From the NCBI GenBank assembly GCA_030065915.1, contig JASJCQ010000004.1, forward strand, positions 331,401 to 395,400: a stretch of 64,000 nucleotides of DNA, written 5' to 3'. Below are positions 35,856 to 44,250 of this stretch, in pieces. This DNA is from Woeseiaceae bacterium. Its GTDB lineage: Bacteria > Pseudomonadota > Gammaproteobacteria > Steroidobacterales > Woeseiaceae. Position 1 is the stretch's first letter; each line of letters begins with the position of its first letter. The position numbers were made by a program, and so were the translations under genes. Below the pieces are notes generated by a model. It saw only the letters and a list, made by a program, of their open reading frames with translations, did no database searches and was not told the origin of the DNA.

Positions 35856-36914
35856 ATGAACGTAAAACCCCTGTTCAAGCTCATGGTCGAAAAGAAGGCG
35901 TCTGACCTTTTCTTCGCACCGTTCGCGCCGGCCAAGATCAAGATCGAAGGCAAGATCATGCCGGTCAACAAGCTTGAAATGACGCCCAAGATGGTCAAGC
36001 AGGCGGCGATCGAGCTGATGGACGAGGACCAGCTCGAGTACTTCATGAAGGAACTCGAGATCGATTTCGCTATTTCGGAGCCCGGTCTCGGGCGATTCCG
36101 CGTCAACGTTTTTCACCAGCGCGGCAACGTCGCGATGGTCTTAAGGTACATCACGTCAGAACTGCCGACGCTCGAGAGCCTCGGTATGCCCCCGCAGCTC
36201 AAAGACCTGACGTTGTTGCGACGTGGCCTGATCCTGATGGTCGGCGCCACCGGCGCCGGTAAGTCCACAACGCTGGCGGCGATGGTCAACTATCGCAACG
36301 AGAACACGTCCTCGCACATCATTACCGTCGAGGATCCGATCGAGTTTCTGCACCCGAACATTCAGTCGATCGTCAACCAGCGCGAGGTGGGTCTCGACAC
36401 CAAGTCCTACGCGCGAGCGTTGAAAAGTGCCGTCCGAGCGGCGCCCGACGTAATACAGATCGGTGAAATCCGTGATCGCGAGGCCATGCAGTCCGCACTC
36501 GACATGGCGGGTACCGGTCACCTCGTGCTGGCAACCCTGCACGCCAACAACTCGGCCGAGACGCTCGACCGAATCATCAACATGTTCCCGAAAGAGCAGC
36601 ACGCACAGGTATTCATGGACCTCGCGCAGTACCTGAGCGCGATCCTGTCGCAGCGACTGGTGCGCTCACGCACGGGAAAACGCGTTGCCGCTGTTGAGCT
36701 GATGCTGAACACGCCACACATTCGCGAGCTGATCCTCAAGGGCGATATTTCCGGCGTGAAAGAGGCACACAAGGAATCCGGCGAGTCCGGCATGCAGAAC
36801 TTCGACGATGCGCTGCTCGAGCTGTACAAGGCGGGTACAATTACGCTCGAAGAGGCGATGTCGCATGCGGATTCAAGGGCCAATCTAGAAGCCAAAATCA
36901 ACTTCGGGGGCTGA
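35856..36914 (+). CDS. Third PilT/PilU-type ATPase (PilU-like paralogue)
   Basis: A 352-residue ATPase 25 bases after pilU. It is closest to PilU by MVEKKASDLFF, RNENTSSHIITVEDPIEF, REVGLDTKSY, TLHANNSAETLDRIINMFP and ALSHADS-like ending (MSHADSRANLEAKI). Walker A is GATGAGKST at residues 130-138; Walker B and His boxes are intact, so it should hydrolyse ATP. It lacks PilU's C-terminal tail. It may be an accessory or specialised retraction motor. Its stop codon lies inside the inverted repeat of a downstream palindromic element. Confidence 0.93.
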   Translation: MNVKPLFKLMVEKKASDLFFAPFAPAKIKIEGKIMPVNKLEMTPKMVKQAAIELMDEDQLEYFMKELEIDFAISEPGLGRFRVNVFHQRGNVAMVLRYITSELPTLESLGMPPQLKDLTLLRRGLILMVGATGAGKSTTLAAMVNYRNENTSSHIITVEDPIEFLHPNIQSIVNQREVGLDTKSYARALKSAVRAAPDVIQIGEIRDREAMQSALDMAGTGHLVLATLHANNSAETLDRIINMFPKEQHAQVFMDLAQYLSAILSQRLVRSRTGKRVAAVELMLNTPHIRELILKGDISGVKEAHKESGESGMQNFDDALLELYKAGTITLEEAMSHADSRANLEAKINFGG

Positions 36915-37144
36915 AACGCCGTCAGTTAGCGCGATACGGCGTTGCACTCCTCCTCAGGCTGCTCACGTACTTGTCAGTACGCTGCGCGCCTTCGTCGTCG
37001 TGCGCCTTGTCTCGCACTAACTGACGGCGTTTCAGCAAACAGAGCGAGATACAGCGTTGCGCTCCTTCTCAGGCTGCTCACGTACTTGTCCGTACGCTGC
37101 GCGCTTTCGCTCCAATTCGCCTTGTCTCGCACTAACTGACGGCG
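36911..37144. repeat. Tandem palindromic repeat with 18-bp terminal inverted repeats
   Basis: Copy 1 (36911-37035) has perfect 18-base inverted ends: 36911-36928 (starting CTGAAACGCCG) and 37018-37035. A core of about 101 bases (36929-37029) is repeated with a constant 115-base period at 37044-37144, with 13 mismatches by my count, most of them in one 14-base segment. Each core contains CACGTACTTGTC followed by GTACG, a small central hairpin, and ends GACGGCG. Copy 2 lacks the left terminal repeat. The element fills the space between convergent genes and shares 15 identical bases with the 9.1-kb element. Confidence 0.8.
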
Positions 37145-37160
37145 ATTACCGGCGGTGCTT

Positions 37161-37754
37161 TCACGGGTTCGTCGGTGTGTAGACTGACTTGAAGGCAGGT
37201 TGCCAACTCTGCCCGTAGTCATCAGTCTTCTCGATGAGCATCGTGCGCTCACCAGCAATCAAGGGCACGCTCAACCTGAATCCACGCCAGGTATCAGCGC
37301 CAACCGGAAACAGCGTGCCACTTTCCAGGTTGGTCAGCACAAGCGTATCGTCAACGATGTTTCCCTGATAGATATCCATCACTCCCCACACGTCATCGAT
37401 CGCTGCCTTTCGAAAGACAGAACGATACTGATCGAACGTGAGGTAGGTATTCATGTGGAATCCTTGTTCCGCCAGTTCCACGGGTAGCTCTTCGAGCAAC
37501 AAGTCATTGTGGCGCAAGCGCAGCTGTACTTTCTGAGCAGGCCCTGCCTGCCAGGTCTTGCCACCATCATTACTCACATGCACGACCAGGCTGTAGTCGC
37601 CTTCCAGTACCTTGAGGCGCTGCATCTGGCTCCTGGCATCCGCCCCCGGATCGACGTCCTCGGCATTGATAGAAGAACCGACAAACAGCCCGAGCGTGAG
37701 CGCGATCCCGATGCGCAGCAGATGCGGTACGTTAAATGAGACTACTTTCCTCAA
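37161..37754 (-). CDS. Exported protein of unknown function
   Basis: A 197-residue protein with a signal peptide (about residues 11-31, RIGIALTLGLFVGSSINAE). The mature part starts acidic, then reads as a beta-rich, lipocalin-like small domain: LKVLEGDYSLVVHVSNDGGK, HMNTYLTFDQYRSVFRKA, GVMDIYQGNIVDDTLVLTN and a closing MLIEKTDDYGQSWQP. I recognise a loose resemblance to DUF1579-type proteins but do not assign it. It is convergent with the third PilT-like gene. Confidence 0.65.
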   Translation of the reverse strand: MRKVVSFNVPHLLRIGIALTLGLFVGSSINAEDVDPGADARSQMQRLKVLEGDYSLVVHVSNDGGKTWQAGPAQKVQLRLRHNDLLLEELPVELAEQGFHMNTYLTFDQYRSVFRKAAIDDVWGVMDIYQGNIVDDTLVLTNLESGTLFPVGADTWRGFRLSVPLIAGERTMLIEKTDDYGQSWQPAFKSVYTPTNP

Positions 37755-38037
37755 TATAGCTTCCTCTTGTATGTGGTGTCGGTAGGTGCCGGTTGGCGCT
37801 TTCGACTACCTGAGCCGACCGCGCGCTTTGAGCCATCAGCCGTCAGTTTACCTCAGCGGGACGGGGCCTCTGCCAGCCGTTCACCGGCGGCCGGTAAGCG
37901 CGAATGCGCTGACGGAAGACCGGGGAAACCTGCGCCAGCGATGGTGGGACACTCCAGCGGCTGTCCAGGAACGGGCTTTTTGATCTATCTTTCGTAAACT
38001 CTCGCTGCAGGATGCCCGCATACTTGAGTTTTCTGAC

Positions 38038-38580
38038 ATGACCATAAGCTATCGGATTTCCACAGCCTCCGCGAACGACGCAGTGGCACTCGCAGAGATC
38101 GCCAGGCGAACGTTTTACGACGCTTTCGCCGCGGACAATGAGGCGCACAATATCGGCGAGTACATCGAGGCGTCCTTCAACGAGCAGCGTGTTCGCGAAG
38201 AGCTCAGCGATACGTCGAATACGTTTCTGCTGGCGTACCGCGACGACGAGACCGCGCCGGTCGGCTATGCCAAGCTGCGGGTCGGTGGCGTCAGGGGCTA
38301 CGCCTTGCCAGAGAATTCGATAGAAATCGAACGCATGTACGCTGACCAGGCGGCGACCGGGCAGGGGATCGGGTCGGCGTTGATGCAGGCTTGCCTCGAT
38401 GCGGCGGCGTCAGCGGGCTTCGAGAACGTCTGGCTCGGCGTCTGGGAGCACAACGCGGGCGGCATCCGGTTCTACGAGCGATGGGGATTTCGCGAGTTCG
38501 GTAAAAAGGTCTTCTACATGGGAACGGATCCGCAAAACGATCTGATCCTGTCGCGAGCACTGCAAAGTGACGACGTATGA
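38038..38580 (+). CDS. GNAT-family N-acetyltransferase
   Basis: A 180-residue GNAT protein. Acetyl-CoA loop DQAATGQGIGSALMQACLD (motif A) and the later VWEHNAGGIRFYERWGFREFGKK (motif B) are clear; ISTASANDAVALAEIARRTF is the usual N-terminal start. The acceptor is unknown; RimI-like or small-molecule acetyltransferases share this pattern. The 283 bases upstream have no gene that I can support. A small gamma-glutamylcyclotransferase-like gene follows 46 bases later. Confidence 0.9.
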   Translation: MTISYRISTASANDAVALAEIARRTFYDAFAADNEAHNIGEYIEASFNEQRVREELSDTSNTFLLAYRDDETAPVGYAKLRVGGVRGYALPENSIEIERMYADQAATGQGIGSALMQACLDAAASAGFENVWLGVWEHNAGGIRFYERWGFREFGKKVFYMGTDPQNDLILSRALQSDDV

Positions 38581-38626
38581 GTAGCGGGTTGTTTACTTGC
38601 GTTTCGATTGGATGTCGGAGGGGAAC

Positions 38627-38959
38627 GTGACTGCGGGATTGTTTGTGTACGGCTCACTTCAGCCAGGCAAGGAAAATGCCTTCCGGCTGGAACGTATCGG
38701 CGGGCAGTGGCTAGAGGGCAGTATCCGCGGCACGTTGCTGGATCGCGGCTGGGGGGCAGGTATCGGCTTTCCGGCTTTGTTGCTTGATGAAGGCGGGCAG
38801 GAGGTCAGGGGTTACCTGTTTCAATCGGATGGTCTTGAAGCGGCCTGGCCTGAACTGGACGAGTTCGAGGGTGCAGATTATCGGCGTGTGCCTGCCACTG
38901 TCTCGCTCTCGAATGGCGAGTCCGTCGAGGCCTTTGTCTACGAGCTTCGGCAGGCCTGA
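38627..38959 (+). CDS. Gamma-glutamylcyclotransferase-fold protein
   Basis: About 110 residues from the GTG at 38627, chosen because GGAGGGG at 38617-38623 sits just upstream. LFVYGSLQPGKEN is the signature substrate-binding loop, and the acidic residue in LDEFEGADYRRV corresponds to the family catalytic glutamate region. The fold (BtrG/GGACT/AIG2-like) covers enzymes acting on gamma-glutamyl amides and others; the substrate is not known here. It is followed 26 bases later by a hydrolase gene. Confidence 0.85.
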   Translation: MTAGLFVYGSLQPGKENAFRLERIGGQWLEGSIRGTLLDRGWGAGIGFPALLLDEGGQEVRGYLFQSDGLEAAWPELDEFEGADYRRVPATVSLSNGESVEAFVYELRQA

Positions 38960-38985
38960 GTCGCTGCCGGATCCGTAACGACTCG

Positions 38986-39879
38986 ATGCCCGAGATCCCA
39001 GACTCTTCCGCTGCCAGCCCCGCGGCGGCCGCTCGCCTGGACGACTGGATAGCTGCCGCGCGCTACGAGCCCTTCGACGGACATCGGGTCGCTGTCTGGA
39101 CAGCGGGCGAAGGCCGGCCGTTATTGCTTGTGCATGGTTATCCCACCTCGTCCTGGGACTGGCACCGCGTCTGGGCGCCGCTCGCCGAGCGAAGGCAGCT
39201 GATTGCCTGCGACATGCTCGGTTTCGGTTTGTCCGACAAACCGGCATCCGGCTATTCCATTCACCGTCAGACCGACCTGCAGGAAGCGGTTCTCGCGACA
39301 CTGGGCATCGACGAATACGATGCGCTCGTTCATGACTACGGTGTGTCCGTGGGTCAGGAATTGCTGGCGCGTTCGGATGAAGGCTCGGCGCACGCACGGC
39401 TCGGTCGTATCGCGTTCTTAAACGGCGGGCTGTTCCCCGAGCAGCACCGAATGTTGCCGATCCAGAAACTCGGCACGGGCCCGCTCGGTTTTCTCGTTGG
39501 CTGGCTCATGAACCGCGAGCGCTTCGGCAACAACTTTTCCACGGTGTTCGGCACCAACACGCAGCCCACCGAAGCTGAGCTCGATGACTTCTGGCGGCTC
39601 ATCACGCGTCAGAACGGTCACCGTCTCGCGCACAAGTTACTGCACTACATTGCCGATCGACACCAACACCGCGAGCGCTGGGTAACGGCCCTGCAACAGT
39701 CGACCGTGCCGATCAAGCTGATCAACGGCGGCGCAGATCCCGTCTCGGGTCGACACCTGTACGACTACTTCAAGACCATGGTGCCGCGGGCGGACGCCAC
39801 TTGTTTCGATGACATCGGCCACTATCCCCAGACGGAAGCGCCCGAGCGCGTTCTCAAGGAGCTGGACGGGTTTCTCTGA
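38986..39879 (+). CDS. Alpha/beta hydrolase resembling MEST/epoxide-hydrolase-like proteins
   Basis: A 297-residue hydrolase with an aspartate nucleophile: D117 in ALVHDYGVSVGQELL, oxyanion motif LLLVHGYPTSSWDW, and catalytic His 279 in DIGHYPQTE. The cap-domain segment FLNGGLFPEQHRMLPIQKL and GFGLSDKPASGYSI resemble the animal protein MEST (mesoderm-specific transcript) as I remember it, more than typical haloalkane dehalogenases. An Ala-rich N-terminus of about 35 residues precedes the fold. Substrate unknown. Confidence 0.88.
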   Translation: MPEIPDSSAASPAAAARLDDWIAAARYEPFDGHRVAVWTAGEGRPLLLVHGYPTSSWDWHRVWAPLAERRQLIACDMLGFGLSDKPASGYSIHRQTDLQEAVLATLGIDEYDALVHDYGVSVGQELLARSDEGSAHARLGRIAFLNGGLFPEQHRMLPIQKLGTGPLGFLVGWLMNRERFGNNFSTVFGTNTQPTEAELDDFWRLITRQNGHRLAHKLLHYIADRHQHRERWVTALQQSTVPIKLINGGADPVSGRHLYDYFKTMVPRADATCFDDIGHYPQTEAPERVLKELDGFL

Positions 39880-39885
39880 GTCGAA

Positions 39886-39921
39886 CGCCGGAATCTGCGC
39901 TGTCGCTCAGAGCGTCCGGCG
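39886..39921. terminator. Hairpin between convergent hydrolase and LysE-type genes
   Basis: CGCCGGA (39886-39892) pairs with TCCGGCG (39915-39921), and the loop contains a smaller CGCT/AGCG pairing. It occupies the gap between convergent stops; there is no T-run on either strand. Confidence 0.4.
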
Positions 39922-39957
39922 CAGGAACCCTCACAACTTGCTCTGTGCCAGTAACGC

Positions 39958-40587
39958 TTATCGCGACGGTTCGTTGTCCCTCAACCCGAGCAGCACGGCG
40001 GCCAGGATCATGCCCGTGCCCGATGCTCGCTCAACCCAGGCTTTGTGCCTTTCCTTAAGTCTCGTGGCGATCCAGCTCGCGCCCTTGCCGTAGGCGGCGA
40101 GAAAACATCCGTCGATGAAAATGTAGGTGACGCCGAGAATCGCGATCTGCGGCGCCAACGGGTCTTGCGGGTTGAGAAACTGCGGAAACAGGGCCGCGAA
40201 GAACACGACCGCCTTGGGGTTGGCAGCCGACGTCACGAAGCCGCGCAGCCAGAGTTGCTTCAACGAAATGGTGGCAGCCGCTGGCGAGTCACCGTTTCGT
40301 CTGAATGACGCAATGATCTGTCGCAGGCCGATCCACACGAGGTACAGGACGCCGGCCCATTTGATGATCGTGAAGCCGTGCCTCGATGCAATAACGACGG
40401 CGGCCAGACCGAGTCCTGCCAGGAGGATCTGAATCGCGTTGGCCGTCAGGTCCCCGGCCGCCGTCGCCAGCGATCGCTGAAATCCGTTCGACATGCTGAC
40501 AGAAAGCATGAGCAGGTGGCTCGGACCCGGCGTACTCATGAAGATCAGGACGGTACCGACGTAGAGGAGCCATATTTCGATTGTCAT
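39958..40587 (-). CDS. LysE/RhtB-family amino-acid exporter
   Basis: About 209 residues from the ATG at 40587 (MTIEIWLLYVGTVLIFMSTPGP). Six membrane helices are expected; the family mark is the early STPGPSHLLMLSVSMSNG followed by GLGLAAVVIASRHGFTIIKWAG and LRGFVTSAANPKAVVFF. Such proteins export amino acids or homoserine lactone-like compounds across the inner membrane. An upstream ATG (40620) adds 11 residues of low likelihood. Specificity is unknown. Confidence 0.9.
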   Translation of the reverse strand: MTIEIWLLYVGTVLIFMSTPGPSHLLMLSVSMSNGFQRSLATAAGDLTANAIQILLAGLGLAAVVIASRHGFTIIKWAGVLYLVWIGLRQIIASFRRNGDSPAAATISLKQLWLRGFVTSAANPKAVVFFAALFPQFLNPQDPLAPQIAILGVTYIFIDGCFLAAYGKGASWIATRLKERHKAWVERASGTGMILAAVLLGLRDNEPSR

Positions 40588-40657
40588 AAGGATGGCCCTC
40601 TGCCGCGGCGCACAAAGCAATAGTTTAAAGAGTAGTCAGCGCTGCGCCTCGACACAA

Positions 40658-41185
40658 TCACTCCGACCATAAAGCCGGGTCGCGCCACGGGTCGGGGACC
40701 CACAGCTTGCCCTTCGGCAGAGATGTCGTATCGCACAGTTCCTGTGATTGCCAGGCGCTTGCCCACGCCGCGGGCAACGGATACGGGGGCTCGACGCGCG
40801 TTTCTGTCTTGAATCCGAGGCGGCCATAGAACGCGGGGTCGCCCAGTACGAACACAGAGCCGAGTCCCTGTTCGCGCAACGACTCGAGTCCGGCGCGAAT
40901 CAGTGCACTGCCAATGCGCTGACCATGATGCGACGGCATTACCGCGAGCGGAGCGAGTAGCGCCGCACCCGTTGTTGCCTCGTTGACGCCGCAGTCGGTG
41001 AAGATGATGTTCCCGACGACACTGCCATCAATCTCCCCGACCATCGACATCGCGATATTCGGCTCTGCGAGCAGGCTGCGTACCACCGGTAGAAGATCTT
41101 CGTCCGGGAATGCCAGCGGATAGATGGCTTCGATCCCGGCCAGGTCTGCGGGGGTACCCTGGCGGATGACCAGGCGCTCCGTCAC
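40658..41185 (-). CDS. GNAT-family N-acetyltransferase (YhbS-like)
   Basis: A 175-residue GNAT protein with LAPLAVMPSHHGQRIGSALI (acetyl-CoA motif A), VFVLGDPAFYGRLGFKTE and PLPAAWASAWQSQEL, resembling the YhbS subfamily (RLVIRQGTPADLAGIEAIY at the start). The substrate is unknown. It is on the same strand as the LysE-type gene downstream and the Sua5-type gene upstream, with short gaps. Confidence 0.88.
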   Translation of the reverse strand: MTERLVIRQGTPADLAGIEAIYPLAFPDEDLLPVVRSLLAEPNIAMSMVGEIDGSVVGNIIFTDCGVNEATTGAALLAPLAVMPSHHGQRIGSALIRAGLESLREQGLGSVFVLGDPAFYGRLGFKTETRVEPPYPLPAAWASAWQSQELCDTTSLPKGKLWVPDPWRDPALWSE

Positions 41186-41242
41186 AGCCTTTTCTCTGGC
41201 GGGACCGTCTTCGGAAAACGTATCCTGACGGCCATCGTTTCG

Positions 41243-42193
41243 TCAGTCGCGCGGAGCCGCTGCGCGCCGCAGTCGGTCGTTTATGGCCTCGCCGAGTCCT
41301 GTGTCCGGTATCGGCATGACGGCAATCCTGTCAACGCCCAGGCTGTCGGCCTCACGCAGCAGTCGATACAGATTGGCGGCGGCCTCGGCCGTGTCGCCCT
41401 TCTTCGAGAGGTTCAGCGAGTTGACCGGCGCTCTCGGGCCGAAGCCTATTAGCACCTCGTCTTTACCGCGCCGCTGGGCGTTCAGGCGCAAGGCTGCGTT
41501 GGGCGCATAGTGTGAAGACAGCTGACCGGGGGCGCTAATGAGCCCCGACTCGTCGTCGCTCAGATATCCGACGACCGGTGTCAGTTCTTCCCGGCTGATC
41601 GCCCCGGGCCGCAGCAGCCGCAGCGGCTCGCCGGGTATCACGCCGATGATTGTCGATTCGACGCCCAGGTGACTGCGACCGCCATCGATCACCAACGCCA
41701 CCTCGTCGTCGAGCGCCAGGGACACGTCTTCCGCCGAGGTGGGGCTGAGTTTTCCGGACGGGTTCGCCGACGGTGCCGCCAGTGGAACGTGAAGCACTTC
41801 GAGCAGCGCGCGAGCCACAGGGTGAGCGGGTTCGCGCAGGGCGATTGTATCGAGGCCGGCTCTTGCGAGCTCGCAGGTTTTGCCTTCCGGGTTCACCGGC
41901 ACAACGAGAGTGAGCGGTCCGGGCCAGAACGTATGCGCAAGCGTCAGCGCCCGATCATCCAGAAGACCTTCCTGGCAGGCCATGTCGATGGACGACACAT
42001 GAGAGATCAGCGGATTGAACGCCGGCCGGCCTTTCGCCGCATAGACGCGTGCGACGGCCTCGGGGTTCGTGGCGTCGGCCGCGAGGCCGTACACCGTTTC
42101 GGTCGGCATGCCGACGAGGTGCCCTTCGGCGATGGCGACGCGCGCCTCTTCTATCGCCGAGGCGTCGTGTGTGATGGGGAAGTGATCGTTCAC
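41243..42193 (-). CDS. sua5: L-threonylcarbamoyladenylate synthase, Sua5 type
   Basis: About 317 residues from the GTG at 42193. The YrdC/TsaC domain (PTETVYGLAADATNPEAVARVYAAKGRP, SANPSGKLSPTSAEDV, LVIDGGRSHLGVESTIIGV, LLRPGAIS) makes threonylcarbamoyl-AMP from threonine, bicarbonate and ATP for t6A in tRNA. The C-terminal Sua5 domain (about residues 215-315, SAPGQLSSHYAPNAALRL) distinguishes it from the single-domain TsaC. An upstream ATG at 42232 adds 13 residues. tsaB, tsaD and tsaE are not in the window. Confidence 0.9.
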   Translation of the reverse strand: MNDHFPITHDASAIEEARVAIAEGHLVGMPTETVYGLAADATNPEAVARVYAAKGRPAFNPLISHVSSIDMACQEGLLDDRALTLAHTFWPGPLTLVVPVNPEGKTCELARAGLDTIALREPAHPVARALLEVLHVPLAAPSANPSGKLSPTSAEDVSLALDDEVALVIDGGRSHLGVESTIIGVIPGEPLRLLRPGAISREELTPVVGYLSDDESGLISAPGQLSSHYAPNAALRLNAQRRGKDEVLIGFGPRAPVNSLNLSKKGDTAEAAANLYRLLREADSLGVDRIAVMPIPDTGLGEAINDRLRRAAAPRD

Positions 42194-42286
42194 AGTGCCG
42201 CGATTATCACGCACTTTTCCTGTGAAGACCAAAGATCGGCGCGGCAGCGACAGAATCGACCAGCCAGGTACGAATCGGGTCTGCGA

Positions 42287-43186
42287 TCAGGCGGCGGCCC
42301 AGTCAATCGAGTAGGCATCGAACACCGGTCCGTCGACGCAGACGCGTTTCATAGCCGGGCCGTCGGGCGTATCGATACGGATCGCACAGCCGGCGCATCC
42401 GCCAACCGCGCAGGCCATGTACTCTTCCATCGATACCTGGCAGGGTAGGTCGTGTCGAGCCGCGAGGTCGGCGACGGCCTTCAACATCGGCGTCGGTCCG
42501 CAGGCGTAGATCATGACCTCGCCTCTTGCTTTTTCGTCGAGTGACTGCAGCCAGTGTTCGGCAAGGTCTGTGACGTAGCCGCGGAAACAGCCCTCGAAAC
42601 CAGCGAGCGACGTCAGCCGTGTCTGTGTGCCCCAGGATTCGAGTAACGCCATCGTGCTGTCGATCTCGGGGTCGATGCCGGCAACGTCCTGTCCGGACTT
42701 CTCGAGTGCGAACGGGAACGGGATTTCGGACCCGAGGATCGCAAACGGACTCCAGTCGGCATCGCTCTGTTGCAGCGCATCGGCGACGAACACCATCGGC
42801 GGTATGCCGACGCCACCACCGATCAACAGTGGCCGGCGGTAATCCGGGTCGAGGTCGAATGGACGACCGATCGGGCCCATAACGCTAACGGAGCCGCCGG
42901 GTCCTTTTTGCGACAACAGCCTCAAGCCCTCGCCGACGATCTTGTACAACACCTCGATCCAGTCGTCGCCCACGCGCATGATCGACAGCGGCCTTCGCAT
43001 CGGCAGGCCCTCGTCGCAGGTGATGTGCACGAAGCTGCCGGCCCTGGCGGCCGCGGCGCACTTCGGTGTGCGGATGCGCTGAATGAACTGCTCGCCCTCG
43101 TATCGATCGATCGAGACGATCTCGCCGTCCTCGACGAAGATCGTGTTCCGGTTCCGTTGCGCGTGCCGCTGTGCGTCTGTCGTCAT
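42287..43186 (-). CDS. pyrK: Dihydroorotate dehydrogenase electron-transfer subunit (PyrK-like)
   Basis: A 299-residue FAD/NAD and 2Fe-2S protein of the ferredoxin-reductase family. RRPLSIMR binds FAD, GGGVGIPPMVFVADAL binds NAD, CGPTPMLKAVA is typical of the family, and the 2Fe-2S cysteines are in ACAVGGCAGCAIRI and RVCVDGPVF. In type 1B dihydroorotate dehydrogenases, PyrK passes electrons from PyrD to NAD. No pyrD is in the window. The gene overlaps pyrB by 4 bases and is downstream of it, in a pyrB-pyrK operon, which supports a pyrimidine role. Confidence 0.85.
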   Translation of the reverse strand: MTTDAQRHAQRNRNTIFVEDGEIVSIDRYEGEQFIQRIRTPKCAAAARAGSFVHITCDEGLPMRRPLSIMRVGDDWIEVLYKIVGEGLRLLSQKGPGGSVSVMGPIGRPFDLDPDYRRPLLIGGGVGIPPMVFVADALQQSDADWSPFAILGSEIPFPFALEKSGQDVAGIDPEIDSTMALLESWGTQTRLTSLAGFEGCFRGYVTDLAEHWLQSLDEKARGEVMIYACGPTPMLKAVADLAARHDLPCQVSMEEYMACAVGGCAGCAIRIDTPDGPAMKRVCVDGPVFDAYSIDWAAA

Positions 43187-44166
43187 CGCGACTCCAGCGA
43201 TTTGACCACACGCTGCAGCACCGCCATGCGTACCGCGACGCCATTTGTGACCTGTTCGGTAATAACGGAGCGTTCGCTGTCGGCGAGTGAGCCCTCAATC
43301 TCGATGCCGCGGTTCATCGGTCCGGGGTGCATGACGATGGCATCCGGCCTGGCCGCCTTCATCGAGTCCTCGCTGACGCCATAGGTCGCAAAGTACTCGT
43401 CGATACCGGGGATGCCGTCGAGGTTGCCGATGCGCTCGCGCTGAATCCTCAGCGCCATGACGACATCGGCATCGGCCAGGCCCTCTTCCAGGTCCGCCGT
43501 CACGATGGCGCCCGGGAAGTCGCCCCGTTCCGGCGCCAGCGGCGGCGGTGACACGAGGCGCAGTTCCCCGACGCCGAGCGTTCGCAGGCCCTGCGCTGCG
43601 GAGCGCGCCACGCGCGAATGCCGGATGTCCCCGACGATCGTGACGTTTAGGCCTTCGATCTCCGGCTTATGGTTGCGAATCGTCAACAGGTCCAGAAGGC
43701 CCTGCGTCGGGTGCGACACTTCAGCCTCGCCGGCATTCAGGATGCTGACATGATCCTTGACGTGCCGTGCGATGTACGCCGGGACGCCCGCGCTGGCGTC
43801 GCGTACGACCATGACATCGACGCGCATCGCCTCCAGCGTGTAGATCGTGTCGAGAATGCTCTCCCCCTTCTTCCTCGACGAGGTGTTGACATCCAGGTTC
43901 AGGACATCCGCGCCGAGACGCTTGCCGGCAAGATCGAACGAGGCGCGGGTGCGAGTGCTGGGTTCGAAGAAGAGATTGGCCACGGTCCTGCCTGCGAGCG
44001 AGGTATTTCTCGCGGGCAATTCGCCCACCGGCGTCAGGAAGCGGGCCGCCTCATCGAGCAGTGACTCAAGCGTCGGCTTGTCGAGTCCATCCAGGGTCAG
44101 CAGGTGCCGTAGTTGGCCGTCGGACGTGAACTGCAGGGCCTGCATATCGGGGGTCGAATCGTTCAT
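43183..44166 (-). CDS. pyrB: Aspartate carbamoyltransferase catalytic subunit
   Basis: A 327-residue enzyme for the committed step of pyrimidine synthesis (carbamoyl phosphate plus aspartate). FFEPSTRTRASFDLAGKRLG binds carbamoyl phosphate, HPTQGLLDLLTI and VGDIRHSRVARSAAQGL are typical, and MHPGPMNRGIEI is near the C-terminus. It is of the class lacking a linked pyrI. In P. aeruginosa, pyrB is next to pyrR-yqgF; here pyrR is missing and ruvX follows 84 bases upstream in the minus direction. Confidence 0.95.
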   Translation of the reverse strand: MNDSTPDMQALQFTSDGQLRHLLTLDGLDKPTLESLLDEAARFLTPVGELPARNTSLAGRTVANLFFEPSTRTRASFDLAGKRLGADVLNLDVNTSSRKKGESILDTIYTLEAMRVDVMVVRDASAGVPAYIARHVKDHVSILNAGEAEVSHPTQGLLDLLTIRNHKPEIEGLNVTIVGDIRHSRVARSAAQGLRTLGVGELRLVSPPPLAPERGDFPGAIVTADLEEGLADADVVMALRIQRERIGNLDGIPGIDEYFATYGVSEDSMKAARPDAIVMHPGPMNRGIEIEGSLADSERSVITEQVTNGVAVRMAVLQRVVKSLESR

Positions 44167-44250
44167 TGCGGGGGATTCTAAGGGGTCGGGACGAACAAAG
44201 CACGGCCGTTATCGCCTTCGCGACTCGTTGCATTCGCCGGCCGGTAAAAC

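Noticed and set aside
36911..37144. CRISPR array
   Set aside because: Only two long repeats with no unique spacers; internal palindromes and terminal inverted repeats fit a palindromic intergenic element instead.
36911..37144. Insertion sequence
   Set aside because: No transposase frame inside; only about 230 bases with inverted ends, so at most a non-autonomous element.
37767..37997. 76-residue open frame before the GNAT gene
   Set aside because: Low-complexity Pro/Ala/Gly/Arg composition typical of shadow frames in high-GC DNA; no start signal.
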